64,000 nt of DNA from NCBI RefSeq assembly GCF_900108915.1, contig NZ_FNYH01000001.1, positions 1-64,000 on the forward strand. Direction: 5' to 3'. Below, piece by piece: positions 53,965 through 61,190 of the stretch. The notes beneath the pieces are model-generated. The model was not told where the DNA came from and did not search any database. It was given only the letters and a program-made list of their open reading frames with translations. The first letter of the stretch is position 1. Each line of letters begins with the position of its first letter. The DNA comes from Allopseudospirillum japonicum (GTDB lineage: Bacteria > Pseudomonadota > Gammaproteobacteria > Pseudomonadales > Halomonadaceae). Position numbers and translations under genes: made by a program.

Positions 53965-54465
53965 ATGGAATATCCACATTTTATTGCGCTTGATATGCTC
54001 ACCCAAGATGAGGATACCTACCCTATCGGTATTGCTTGGTCTTTAACCGATGGCCAGATTAAAAGTACCTTGATTGCGCCCGATGATCTTTGGCAAGCTT
54101 GGCCATCCAGCGTGGCACAAGATCTAGGTTACAGTCGCGACCAGTTACTGATTCATGGGGTACCTTGCGCCGAAGTCATCCGTGAACTCGATTACGATGT
54201 GCATACAGATCAACTTTGGGTGGGTACGGAACTGAGTATGCAAGCCCACGGTTTACATCAGATTTATATGAGTTGCCAAGTCGAATGCCCTTGGCATTTA
54301 GAAGAGGCTAGTCAATTATATCCAGAATACACAGAAGCCGAATTGTTGGATGAACTGCAACATCTTGCTGAGCTACAACAACTCGACCTTAGATATGCAG
54401 AAGCCCAAGTCCAAGCTTGGTTGCACCTACATGCTCATTTGCACAGACAAACTTGGGATGCTTAA
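53965..54465 (+). CDS. Hypothetical protein with a possible RNase H-like N-terminus
   Basis: The 166-residue acidic protein begins EYPHFIALDMLTQDEDTYPI, then GIAWSLTDGQIKSTLIAPDD, which has the rhythm of the first strands of a DEDD 3'-5' exonuclease-like fold but lacks a clear set of catalytic acids, so activity is not claimed. The C-terminal 60 residues are helical (YPEYTEAELLDELQHLAELQ). I do not recognise a family. It starts 8 bases after the pseudouridine synthase gene and overlaps the 3' end of the convergent reductase gene by 4 bases. Confidence 0.6.
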   Translation: MEYPHFIALDMLTQDEDTYPIGIAWSLTDGQIKSTLIAPDDLWQAWPSSVAQDLGYSRDQLLIHGVPCAEVIRELDYDVHTDQLWVGTELSMQAHGLHQIYMSCQVECPWHLEEASQLYPEYTEAELLDELQHLAELQQLDLRYAEAQVQAWLHLHAHLHRQTWDA

Positions 54466-55403
54466 TCCTTAATCGCTAAACAAGCCTGTGCTTGCTGGTA
54501 CAAGCGCACGTGTGCCGGTAGCGTCAAGCCGACTTGTTTAGCACAAGCGAGTACATAAGCACTGATATAAGCTAATTCAGTCGGACGCCCCGCCCGCTGA
54601 TCTTGCAACATAGAAGAAATATTGCCCGCAGTGGCTTGGATCACCTCTTGTACACAAGTTTGCAGATCGGTACAAGGAAGCTGGATGGCTAAGCTTTGCA
54701 ATAAAGTTTGCAGCTCTTCAACTAAAAGACGTACCTGAGGCAGATGCTGCATCAGTTCACCATTGGGGCAGTTATAAATGAGGGTTAATGGATTAATCAC
54801 AGCATTAATGGCCAATTTTTGCCATAGCCAAGGATGAATATCTTGCGCATAAATGCATTTTAAATGGGCAGTAGGCCAAGTACGTACCCAAGCTTGCGCA
54901 GCATCTTGGGCTTTAGTTTGCTCTGGATCAAAAGCTCCTAAACGCAATACACCACGTCCTGCATGAACTGGGCTGAAAGGTGCTTTTAGATAAGCGCCTT
55001 CAGTCACACTTGCGGCCAAAACAAGATGTTGCCCCCCTAAATATTGGGCAACGGCCTGCTGGCTCCCCATACCATTTTGCAGTAAAAGCACAGGCACTTG
55101 GGGCGGTAATTGTGGCGCTAATGCTTGCACACTTGCCAACGCATCCTGCGCTTTAGTAGCAAGGATAATCCCGCAAAATGTTGCGGCCCAAGTGGGGGCT
55201 TGTTGCCGCCAAGCAGGCGTATCTAAGGCTTGCACCTGTATCGATTCTTGGGTGCCATCGATACGGGTATAGGCCAATTCACGAGTTTGTATATTGGCTT
55301 GCGTATCACGTACCAAGAGGTACACTTGCTGCTGTGCACGTGCAAGTTCAGCTGCATATAAACAACCCAAAGCCCCTGCCCCAACAATTAAATACTTACT
55401 CAT
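54462..55403 (-). CDS. panE: Ketopantoate reductase family protein (PanE-like)
   Basis: From the ATG at 55403 the 313-residue product starts MSKYLIVGAGALGCLYAAEL, a Rossmann NADPH-binding motif (GAGALG). It continues with GIILATKAQDALASVQALAP, PVLLLQNGMGSQQAVAQYLG, WQKLAINAVINPLTLIYNCP with the catalytic Lys and Asn, and IQATAGNISSMLQDQRAGRP with the family's SSMxQD motif. PanE reduces 2-dehydropantoate to pantoate in pantothenate synthesis; paralogues can act on other 2-oxo acids. GAGG lies 10 bases before the ATG; a GTG three codons upstream overlaps the CobW gene's stop codon. Confidence 0.87.
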   Translation of the reverse strand: MSKYLIVGAGALGCLYAAELARAQQQVYLLVRDTQANIQTRELAYTRIDGTQESIQVQALDTPAWRQQAPTWAATFCGIILATKAQDALASVQALAPQLPPQVPVLLLQNGMGSQQAVAQYLGGQHLVLAASVTEGAYLKAPFSPVHAGRGVLRLGAFDPEQTKAQDAAQAWVRTWPTAHLKCIYAQDIHPWLWQKLAINAVINPLTLIYNCPNGELMQHLPQVRLLVEELQTLLQSLAIQLPCTDLQTCVQEVIQATAGNISSMLQDQRAGRPTELAYISAYVLACAKQVGLTLPAHVRLYQQAQACLAIKD

Positions 55404-55408
55404 TCTAA

Positions 55409-56419
55409 TCACGCCTCATCCAAAATACCTAACTCCTGCGCCCACAGTGTCAGGGCGTTTTGTATATCCTCTTTTGCCGCTACCGCAATCACCTCAATCC
55501 GCTGCATAGACGATAGGGGACTTGATTTTTCTAACGGCAACACATCCAGTTGATATTCTGCACCGACAGCCTGCAGATGATAACAAGCCTGCATATTAGA
55601 CAAACGTGCTTTTACACGAATGTGCGTTCCCCATGTTTTTTGCTGTTGCTGATACCAAGTTTGCCAACTCGCAGCCAGCTGCTCCCTTGAAAGCGTCAGC
55701 CTCACCGTGCTTGTTATCGAGGCTGCTTGATACGCAGAAGATGATGAAGCTGAAATGATAGGAGAAAATAAAGGTGTAGGTGCCTTGTTTGCCTCCTGCA
55801 CTGCCGGTTGCATCAGCCATTGGAGATGCACACGGCCTTGGCTTACCAGATAACATGGCTTATCGGCTAAACCTGCACGCATTTGCCAAGCTTGTAAGTT
55901 TTGGTAATCTTCTGCTTGGTATACATCGGTTTTATTAGCCACTAAGCAATCGGCTGCTTGTACTTGCCCAATCCATAATGGATGCTGTGCATATTGAGTC
56001 AACTGACGCGCATCAACCAAGGTCATTACACTTTGAAGATCAAGGACTTGTGCATACTCTGGCCCAGTGAGCAGGTGTTTAAGCTCTCGTGTATGGCTTA
56101 AGCCTGTGGCTTCAATCAACACACGATCTGGTCGTGTTTGCCGCAGTAAGCGGTTCAGGGCAACTTTAAAAGGTAAGTTTGCCAAGCAACAAGCACAGCC
56201 ACCGGCCACTTCTGCAAAGGTTACTTTGGCATCTTGGGGCACTTGATCTTGCAACAAAAGGGCATCCATACCCGCAGGTGCAAACTCATTAATTAACACC
56301 GCCCAGACTTCCTCAGGTGGTTGTTGCTGTATTAAAGCAAGCAGTGCGCTACTTTTACCCACGCCCAAGATGCCACTAATAAGGTGTGTGGGGATATGTG
56401 CTAAAGGCTTATAAGCCAT
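55409..56419 (-). CDS. CobW/G3E family GTPase, metal chaperone-like
   Basis: The 336-residue product has Walker A LISGILGVGKSSALLALI at residues 13-30, INEFAPAGMDALLLQ (switch region), the metal-binding VAGGCACCLANLP (CxCC) near 73-76, VLIEATGLSHTRELKHLL, and NKTD near 160 in ADCLVANKTDVYQ. This is the pattern of YjiA/CobW/ZNG1 proteins, which couple GTP hydrolysis to delivery of zinc or cobalt. The C-terminal CobW_C domain is present but without a His-rich run. It lies downstream of the 171-residue gene and its stop nearly touches the panE start. Confidence 0.88.
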   Translation of the reverse strand: MAYKPLAHIPTHLISGILGVGKSSALLALIQQQPPEEVWAVLINEFAPAGMDALLLQDQVPQDAKVTFAEVAGGCACCLANLPFKVALNRLLRQTRPDRVLIEATGLSHTRELKHLLTGPEYAQVLDLQSVMTLVDARQLTQYAQHPLWIGQVQAADCLVANKTDVYQAEDYQNLQAWQMRAGLADKPCYLVSQGRVHLQWLMQPAVQEANKAPTPLFSPIISASSSSAYQAASITSTVRLTLSREQLAASWQTWYQQQQKTWGTHIRVKARLSNMQACYHLQAVGAEYQLDVLPLEKSSPLSSMQRIEVIAVAAKEDIQNALTLWAQELGILDEA

Positions 56420-56448
56420 GGATACGCTTCCTTAATTAAGTCGCTTGA

Positions 56449-56964
56449 CTAACGATCGTCGAAAGCAATACCTATCTTTCTCACCTGTTGGTCTAGGGCT
56501 TCTAATAAAGCCAGATCCCCGCGCTCACGCCACCAGAGTGTTAAAGCCGCACTGCCCAGTTCCACCGCATCAATTTGTACGGGCAATTGTTGTAAACAAG
56601 TTTGTATCTGTGGGAACCAAGCTGCAGGGATATCCTGTTCACGTCCACGGATTAAATAAAAATCTTGCTGATTTTGTGGTCCCTCTTGATCTGCATCCCA
56701 ACATAGATCTTCGAAGGCTTGTGGACGTACCCATAACACAGGCATCATACGGGCTTCGCGTACATCAGTACGCATCCAACGATAGGCAATGAAAGGAATT
56801 TCTTGTCCTTGTAAATTTAATTTCTCTAAACGGACCTTCACGCCTAAACTCATGGCATGTCGCCTTAGTTCCATTTGCATTCTTTGGCGACCTGATGGCA
56901 ACAACCAAAAAATAGGACTAATGACCAAAGTCGCCGCCAGCACCAGTATCCAAGTTAATTCCAT
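56449..56964 (-). CDS. Membrane-anchored hypothetical protein found near chemotaxis genes in gammaproteobacteria
   Basis: The 171-residue product has one N-terminal membrane segment (MELTWILVLAATLVISPIFW, residues 3-22) followed by a basic stretch (LPSGRQRMQMELRRHAMSLG) and a soluble domain with KVRLEKLNLQGQEIPFIAYR and a tryptophan-rich WMRTDVREARMMPVLWVRP. Similar proteins in pseudomonads are sometimes called YajC-like, but the only likeness is the single N-terminal helix. The function is unknown. It probably precedes the CobW gene in one transcript (29-base gap) and is divergent from cheV. Confidence 0.65.
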   Translation of the reverse strand: MELTWILVLAATLVISPIFWLLPSGRQRMQMELRRHAMSLGVKVRLEKLNLQGQEIPFIAYRWMRTDVREARMMPVLWVRPQAFEDLCWDADQEGPQNQQDFYLIRGREQDIPAAWFPQIQTCLQQLPVQIDAVELGSAALTLWWRERGDLALLEALDQQVRKIGIAFDDR

Positions 56965-57300
56965 ACAAAATTCTCTTTTATTACCCTAAAACCTAGTTTT
57001 ATTTAATTTATATACTTGAAATACAAGTAAAAACATCACACTATATCCATACTTTTTTCAAATTTCATAGAATAACATTCCGCATTACTTACGTCATTTA
57101 TGGTCGCTTTATGTTTGCATTGCTCACTTAATGTATTCAGGATACAAAAACAGGTAAACAGGGTATAATTTGTCAATTTAACGCCTTGTGATTGATGTTA
57201 GGTGTCACAGGTTTAACCACATCCGGACACATTCAGCTGCCGCAGTGGACGCGCGGTTACCGGATGCTGACTCCCTTTATAGAATCACTGGAGAGTTCGC
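56965..57300 (+). promoter_or_regulatory. Intergenic region with a structured cheV leader
   Basis: The 336-base gap between divergent genes has an AT-rich half (to about 57180) that should hold both promoters. The last 115 bases can fold: GTGATT (57188-57193) pairs with AATCAC (57283-57288), enclosing CATCCGG (57220-57226) / CCGGATG (57260-57266) and an inner CCGC/GCGG hairpin. The closing strand ends one base before the cheV ribosome-binding site (TGGAGAG, 57289-57295), so folding could affect translation. It does not match a riboswitch class I know. Confidence 0.45.
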
Positions 57301-58248
57301 ATGAGTAAACTGCTCAATAGCGTCAACCAACGCACTCAATTAGCGGGTGAAAACCGATTAGAGCTTTTGCTTTTCCGGTTAGAAAACCGCCAGTTATACG
57401 GTATTAATGTGTTTAAGGTCAAAAAGATTATGCCCTGTCCACATTTAACCCAAATGCCTTACCATCATCCCATCACACTTGGTGTTGCCAATACCATGGA
57501 TGGCCCTTTGCCCATTCTTGATTTGCTCAACGCCATAGGCACACGTCCTTCACAACGTGTGAAGGGGAATAATGTGATTGTGACTGAATATAATCGACGC
57601 CTCCAAGGCTTTTTAGTCGATAAAGTCGAGCATATTATTAATATTGAGTGGAGTGCCATCCACCCACCACCCAAGGGCGTCGGCAAAGATCATTACTTAA
57701 CAGCGATTTCACGTCATAATAATGAGATTGTAGAAATCATTGATGTAGAAAAAATCATTGCCGAAATTTCCCCCGCTAATGAAGAGCTCACCAGTGAGTT
57801 AGGGGAAAGTTTAACGACAAGTACGATGGAAGTCCCTCGCCATGTGCTTGTGGTGGATGATTCTGTGGTCGCGCGCAACCAAATCAAAAAATGTTTGGAA
57901 TCTGTTAATTTTACCACCACCTTGCTAAAAAACGGTGCTGAAGCTCACCAACATTTGCAACAAATGGTTGCCGAAGGCCGCCGCCCTCAAGATGAATACT
58001 TGATGATGATTTCAGATATTGAAATGCCAGAAATGGATGGCTACACCCTCACACGGAAAGTCAAAGAAGATGCGAATTTAAAAAGCTTCTATGTGCTATT
58101 GCACACTTCTTTATCAGGTGTTTTCAATAAAAATATGGTACAAAAAGTCGGCGCGAATGATTTTTTAGCGAAGTTTGATGCGAACGAGCTTGCCAACGCG
58201 GTATTACGTCGCTTGGAAATTAAACAGGAAGATACGGCTATACACTAA
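57301..58248 (+). CDS. cheV: Chemotaxis coupling protein CheV (CheW-receiver)
   Basis: The 315-residue product has a CheW domain (about 18-165) with LELLLFRLENRQLYGINVFK, LPILDLLNAIG and GFLVDKVEHIINIEWSAI, and a receiver domain (about 180-310) with VLVVDDSVVARNQI, the phosphoacceptor Asp near 239 in MISDIEMPEMDGYTL, and LLHTSLSG with the conserved Thr/Ser. CheV links chemoreceptors to CheA and adds phosphorylation-dependent adaptation. It is transcribed alone behind a structured leader and a good ribosome-binding site, and closed by a bidirectional terminator. It fits the two chemoreceptors and the CheB-CheR proteins encoded elsewhere in the window. Confidence 0.94.
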   Translation: MSKLLNSVNQRTQLAGENRLELLLFRLENRQLYGINVFKVKKIMPCPHLTQMPYHHPITLGVANTMDGPLPILDLLNAIGTRPSQRVKGNNVIVTEYNRRLQGFLVDKVEHIINIEWSAIHPPPKGVGKDHYLTAISRHNNEIVEIIDVEKIIAEISPANEELTSELGESLTTSTMEVPRHVLVVDDSVVARNQIKKCLESVNFTTTLLKNGAEAHQHLQQMVAEGRRPQDEYLMMISDIEMPEMDGYTLTRKVKEDANLKSFYVLLHTSLSGVFNKNMVQKVGANDFLAKFDANELANAVLRRLEIKQEDTAIH

Positions 58249-58254
58249 ATAGCA

Positions 58255-58295
58255 AAAAGCCCTCACTTTAAGGAGCGAGGGCGTTCTTATTTTTA
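58255..58295. terminator. Bidirectional terminator between cheV and pyrF
   Basis: GCCCTC (58259-58264) pairs with GAGGGC (58277-58282), extended by imperfect inner pairing. A T-rich run follows on the plus strand (TTCTTATTTTT) and TTTTTGC follows on the minus strand, between convergent stop codons. Confidence 0.85.
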
Positions 58296-58311
58296 CACTG
58301 TGACCTTTTTT

Positions 58312-59040
58312 TTATGGGTCTAGAGAAGCGATTTCCGCTTGAATTTCTGCCAGAGCTTGCATGGGATCAGGCGCTGCCGTAATAGGACGACCAATCACCA
58401 AGTAATCACTTCCTGCAGCCAAGGCTTGCGCTGGGGTTAACACACGTTTTTGATCACCTAAGGCTGCATGTGCAGGACGTATGCCTGGGGTCACCAACAA
58501 AAAGTCCTTCCCTTGTTGCGCTTTAAGCACACTGGCTTCTTGTGCTGAGCATACAACCCCAGCAAGACCCGCTTGTGCGGTTAAATGTGCCAGACGTTGT
58601 ACTTGTTCATCCAAGGTTGCTTGAATACCTAAAGCTTGCAAATCTTCCGCTTGCATACTCGTTAGCACAGTCACCGCAATTAAATGGGTTTTCAGGTGAG
58701 CCTTTTGTAAGGCTTCTGCTGCTGCTTGCATCATACGCAAGCCACCGCTTGCATGCACATTCACCATCCATACTCCCTGTTCCGCAGCCGCTAATACAGC
58801 TTGCGCACAGGTATTGGGAATATCATGAAATTTGAGATCTAAAAAAATCTCAAATCCCAATTGATGTAACACCTCTAAAATCTGTGGGCCGGCACGCGTA
58901 AATAGCTCTTTACCTACTTTCACACGACACTGCCGTGGATCTAACTGGGCAGCTAAAGCAAGCGCATCTTTTGCATTGGCATAGTCTAGAGCCACAATAA
59001 TTGGGGAATTTGCGTCTAACAAAGTCTGGTCCTTTCTCAT
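58312..59040 (-). CDS. pyrF: Orotidine-5'-phosphate decarboxylase
   Basis: The 242-residue TIM-barrel enzyme has [40 protein letters not shown], the catalytic [17 protein letters not shown] (Lys-Phe-His-Asp) near 67-80, [15 protein letters not shown], and LVTPGIRPA then [12 protein letters not shown] for phosphate binding. It converts OMP to UMP, the last step of pyrimidine synthesis. The length is normal for proteobacterial PyrF. It is transcribed after the metallo-hydrolase gene, 25 bases from that gene's stop. Confidence 0.94.
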   Translation of the reverse strand: MRKDQTLLDANSPIIVALDYANAKDALALAAQLDPRQCRVKVGKELFTRAGPQILEVLHQLGFEIFLDLKFHDIPNTCAQAVLAAAEQGVWMVNVHASGGLRMMQAAAEALQKAHLKTHLIAVTVLTSMQAEDLQALGIQATLDEQVQRLAHLTAQAGLAGVVCSAQEASVLKAQQGKDFLLVTPGIRPAHAALGDQKRVLTPAQALAAGSDYLVIGRPITAAPDPMQALAEIQAEIASLDP

Positions 59041-59065
59041 CTAATCTTTGAAAATAATGCGCTAA

Positions 59066-59719
59066 TTAACGACCTAAAACGGCATCTGCAACAAAAGGAT
59101 TGGTAGCCCGCTCTTGTGCAAAGGTAGATTCTGGACCGTGCCCTGGGATAAAAGTCAGATTACCTAACGGCCAAAGTTGCTCGCGAATCGAATTTAATAG
59201 CGTTTGATGATCACCACGCGGGAAATCCGTGCGTCCAATCGAGCCAGCAAACAAGACGTCACCCACAAATGCCCTTTGTCTCCCCTGATGCACAAAGACA
59301 ACATGCCCTGGGGTATGTCCTGGGCAATGTAAAACATCTAAAGTTGCTTGACCAAGCTGCACTTGATCACCTTGAGTTAACCAACGTGTTGGCTGAAAAT
59401 GTTTTGCTGGCGGGAAGCCAAACATTTGGCTTTGTTGTGGTAGTCCTTGAATCCAAAAATCATCTTCTTGATGTGGGCCTTCAATCGGAAGATCATATTG
59501 TTCTGCCAACTCACCGGCTGCACCTGCATGATCAATATGTGCATGAGTAATCAATAGCTTAGTGAGATTCACGCCCTCTTCGGCCACTGCTGCCAAAAGC
59601 TTTTGAATATCACCACCTGGGTCAATAATCGCAGCTTCTTTCGTCTGGGTGCACCAAATCAGACTCGCATTTTGTGCAAAAGGGGTCACAGGAATCACTC
59701 GATACTGAATTTCGCTCAC
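59066..59719 (-). CDS. gloC: Metallo-beta-lactamase fold hydrolase, YcbL/GloC-like glyoxalase II
   Basis: The 217-residue product begins with VIPVTPFAQNASLIWCTQTK and carries the metal ligands THAHIDHAGAAGEL (HxHxDH, about 58-63), HCPGHTPGHVVFV, FVGDVLFAGSIGRTDFPRGD and FIPGHGPESTFAQERATNPF. This matches YcbL (GloC), a type II glyoxalase that hydrolyses S-lactoylglutathione. It is shorter than GloB and lacks the extra C-terminal domain. It lies upstream of pyrF on the same strand and diverges from the small lipoprotein gene. Confidence 0.87.
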   Translation of the reverse strand: MSEIQYRVIPVTPFAQNASLIWCTQTKEAAIIDPGGDIQKLLAAVAEEGVNLTKLLITHAHIDHAGAAGELAEQYDLPIEGPHQEDDFWIQGLPQQSQMFGFPPAKHFQPTRWLTQGDQVQLGQATLDVLHCPGHTPGHVVFVHQGRQRAFVGDVLFAGSIGRTDFPRGDHQTLLNSIREQLWPLGNLTFIPGHGPESTFAQERATNPFVADAVLGR

Positions 59720-59798
59720 GAAAGCATCTCCTCATTTATGCCGTATTTTGTTAGCATGGCGCGTGTTTACTTAAAGTTACTTAAGCCATTAGGATACC

Positions 59799-60041
59799 AT
59801 GATGATGCGGTTGCTATTTTTAAGCTGGATTTTATTTGTCAGTAGTGCATTGAGTGCTTGCTACTCGCTCAACCCAGATCAACTCACACCTTATGAGCAA
59901 GCAAGACTTGCCTGTACTTTGGAAACAGGACAACAAGAACAGGGATTGATCATTATGAGCGGCGATTTAGCCCGTGTCGAAGACGATTTTGATCGCCGCC
60001 AGCTAGATTATCACGCATGTCTGATGGCACGCGGTTTTTAG
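59799..60041 (+). CDS. Small lipoprotein
   Basis: The 80-residue product has a signal peptide MMMRLLFLSWILFVSSALSA and lipobox LSAC with Cys21. The mature part (YSLNPDQLTPYEQARLACTL) contains two more Cys residues (LACTL and YHACLMARGF) that could pair in the periplasm. AGGA lies 5 bases before the first ATG. I do not recognise a family. It converges with the Spo0M-like gene, 18 bases away. Confidence 0.7.
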   Translation: MMMRLLFLSWILFVSSALSACYSLNPDQLTPYEQARLACTLETGQQEQGLIIMSGDLARVEDDFDRRQLDYHACLMARGF

Positions 60042-60059
60042 CCTGTTAGATGCCGTAGA

Positions 60060-60803
60060 CTAGAATAAATACGCTGCTAACTTGTGTTTCAGAGCCTCTA
60101 GATCTAAATCATCATGCGTTAATGTCAAAGCTTGATAACCATCCCCAGAGAATCTGCGGTCTAATTCGAGCAGCACATGAGTTCTTTCTTCTTCTGGAAT
60201 CATAGAAACTTCGACCTCTTGTAAGCGCCAGCTCGTACTTGCAGAAGGCGAATATTCTAATTCCTGATAACAGCCACTCACGCTTTCAAAGTTTGGACCC
60301 CGTAAATACCCCTTCTCCACATCAGCACTTTTTAAATTAAAACCTAAATGTTGCATTGCCTCCAATAATTTACACATTACCGGCGTAGGCTCAATATGTA
60401 AGTAATCTTTATCTTCAGCATCTAATGCATAATCAATTTCCAAATCCGTACCTAGCCAAACTTTGGTACGGTTATGATAAGTATTTAATGAAGTGATGGG
60501 TGTTTCTGGATGGATGCGGATTTCAAATGGAAAAATACGTTCTTCATGCTCACCCAGCTTAAAGCGTTCATTTAACTCCCAACTTTCAATGCAATAATTT
60601 TGCAGAAATTCTTGATCTTCTCCTTCTACCTCCACTTGCGTCATTAAACGTAATTTAAGCCCTTCAATTTCTTGTTCTACATCCCCTCCACGGATAATAA
60701 CTTCACCTTGCACCCACTCTCCTGGCATTAAGCAAGTTTTGTGCAATACTGTATCGACTTCCGCACCACCTACCCCAATTTTTGCTAAGATTTTCTTAAA
60801 CAT
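60060..60803 (-). CDS. Spo0M-like (SpoOM family) protein
   Basis: The 247-residue acidic protein fits the Spo0M family: KKILAKIGVGGAEVDTVLHK, MPGEWVQGEVIIRGGDVEQE with the arrestin-like beta-sandwich rhythm, ERIFPFEIRIHPETPIT, KVWLGTDLEIDYALDAEDKD and HIEPTPVMCKLLEAMQHLGF. Spo0M influences sporulation in Bacillus, but homologues are common in non-sporulating bacteria, where the role is unknown. It is divergent from the diguanylate cyclase gene with about 390 bases between starts. Confidence 0.87.
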   Translation of the reverse strand: MFKKILAKIGVGGAEVDTVLHKTCLMPGEWVQGEVIIRGGDVEQEIEGLKLRLMTQVEVEGEDQEFLQNYCIESWELNERFKLGEHEERIFPFEIRIHPETPITSLNTYHNRTKVWLGTDLEIDYALDAEDKDYLHIEPTPVMCKLLEAMQHLGFNLKSADVEKGYLRGPNFESVSGCYQELEYSPSASTSWRLQEVEVSMIPEEERTHVLLELDRRFSGDGYQALTLTHDDLDLEALKHKLAAYLF

Positions 60804-61190
60804 AGACTGCCTCCCACGGCTTTATCTTGAGCAGATGACTTTACCCCAAGTCTAAAAAAATTGCATCCTAGGCAAGGAGACTTCTTTAGCAAGAACGACA
60901 TAAGCCTATTTTCTACTAGGCGCTTGCGCACTTGTCTGATAGAAGTCAATTTATTTACCCTTGTCAAACTAGGGTATAAAGCTTGATAATCTAAAGTTAC
61001 TATTTTATTGCTAAATTTACTCATGGATCGCCAACGTGCGCATCTGCAAAGGGTGCTGATTCACAAGCCACACGCCTTGTATTTTGGTACCTTCACAATA
61101 AGGATATGCACTTATCAACGCCTTCTTAAAACAATTCCTTGTGTTGACATCCTTTTTTCTATCCACCTTATCTATAGGGAGCTTAGGTTG
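60804..61190. other. Intergenic region between the Spo0M-like and diguanylate cyclase genes
   Basis: No supported gene in 387 bases. The right end holds the promoter for the cyclase gene; the Spo0M-like promoter must be near 60830. The cyclase frame is open from 61008, but ribosome-binding evidence puts its start at 61191. Confidence 0.5.
61144..61176 (+). promoter_or_regulatory. Candidate sigma-70 promoter of the diguanylate cyclase gene
   Basis: A perfect -35 TTGACA (61144-61149) is followed, after 18 bases, by a weak -10 TTATCT (or TATCTA at 19). Transcription would start a few bases after about 61175, which supports the GTG start at 61191. Confidence 0.5.

Noticed and set aside
57188-57290. 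c-di-GMP-I (GEMM) riboswitch upstream of cheV
   Set aside because: Short likenesses (CACAGG, GGACGC, GGTTACCG) are present, but the GCAAAGCC tetraloop-receptor segment and the usual spacing are missing.
60785-61024. 79-codon minus-strand frame upstream of the Spo0M-like gene
   Set aside because: No ribosome-binding site or motif; it overlaps the Spo0M-like start and runs through the promoter region.
61008-61190. Longer N-terminus for the diguanylate cyclase
   Set aside because: A TTGACA promoter element and AGGGAG lie inside this stretch, and the membrane segment begins right after the GTG at 61191.
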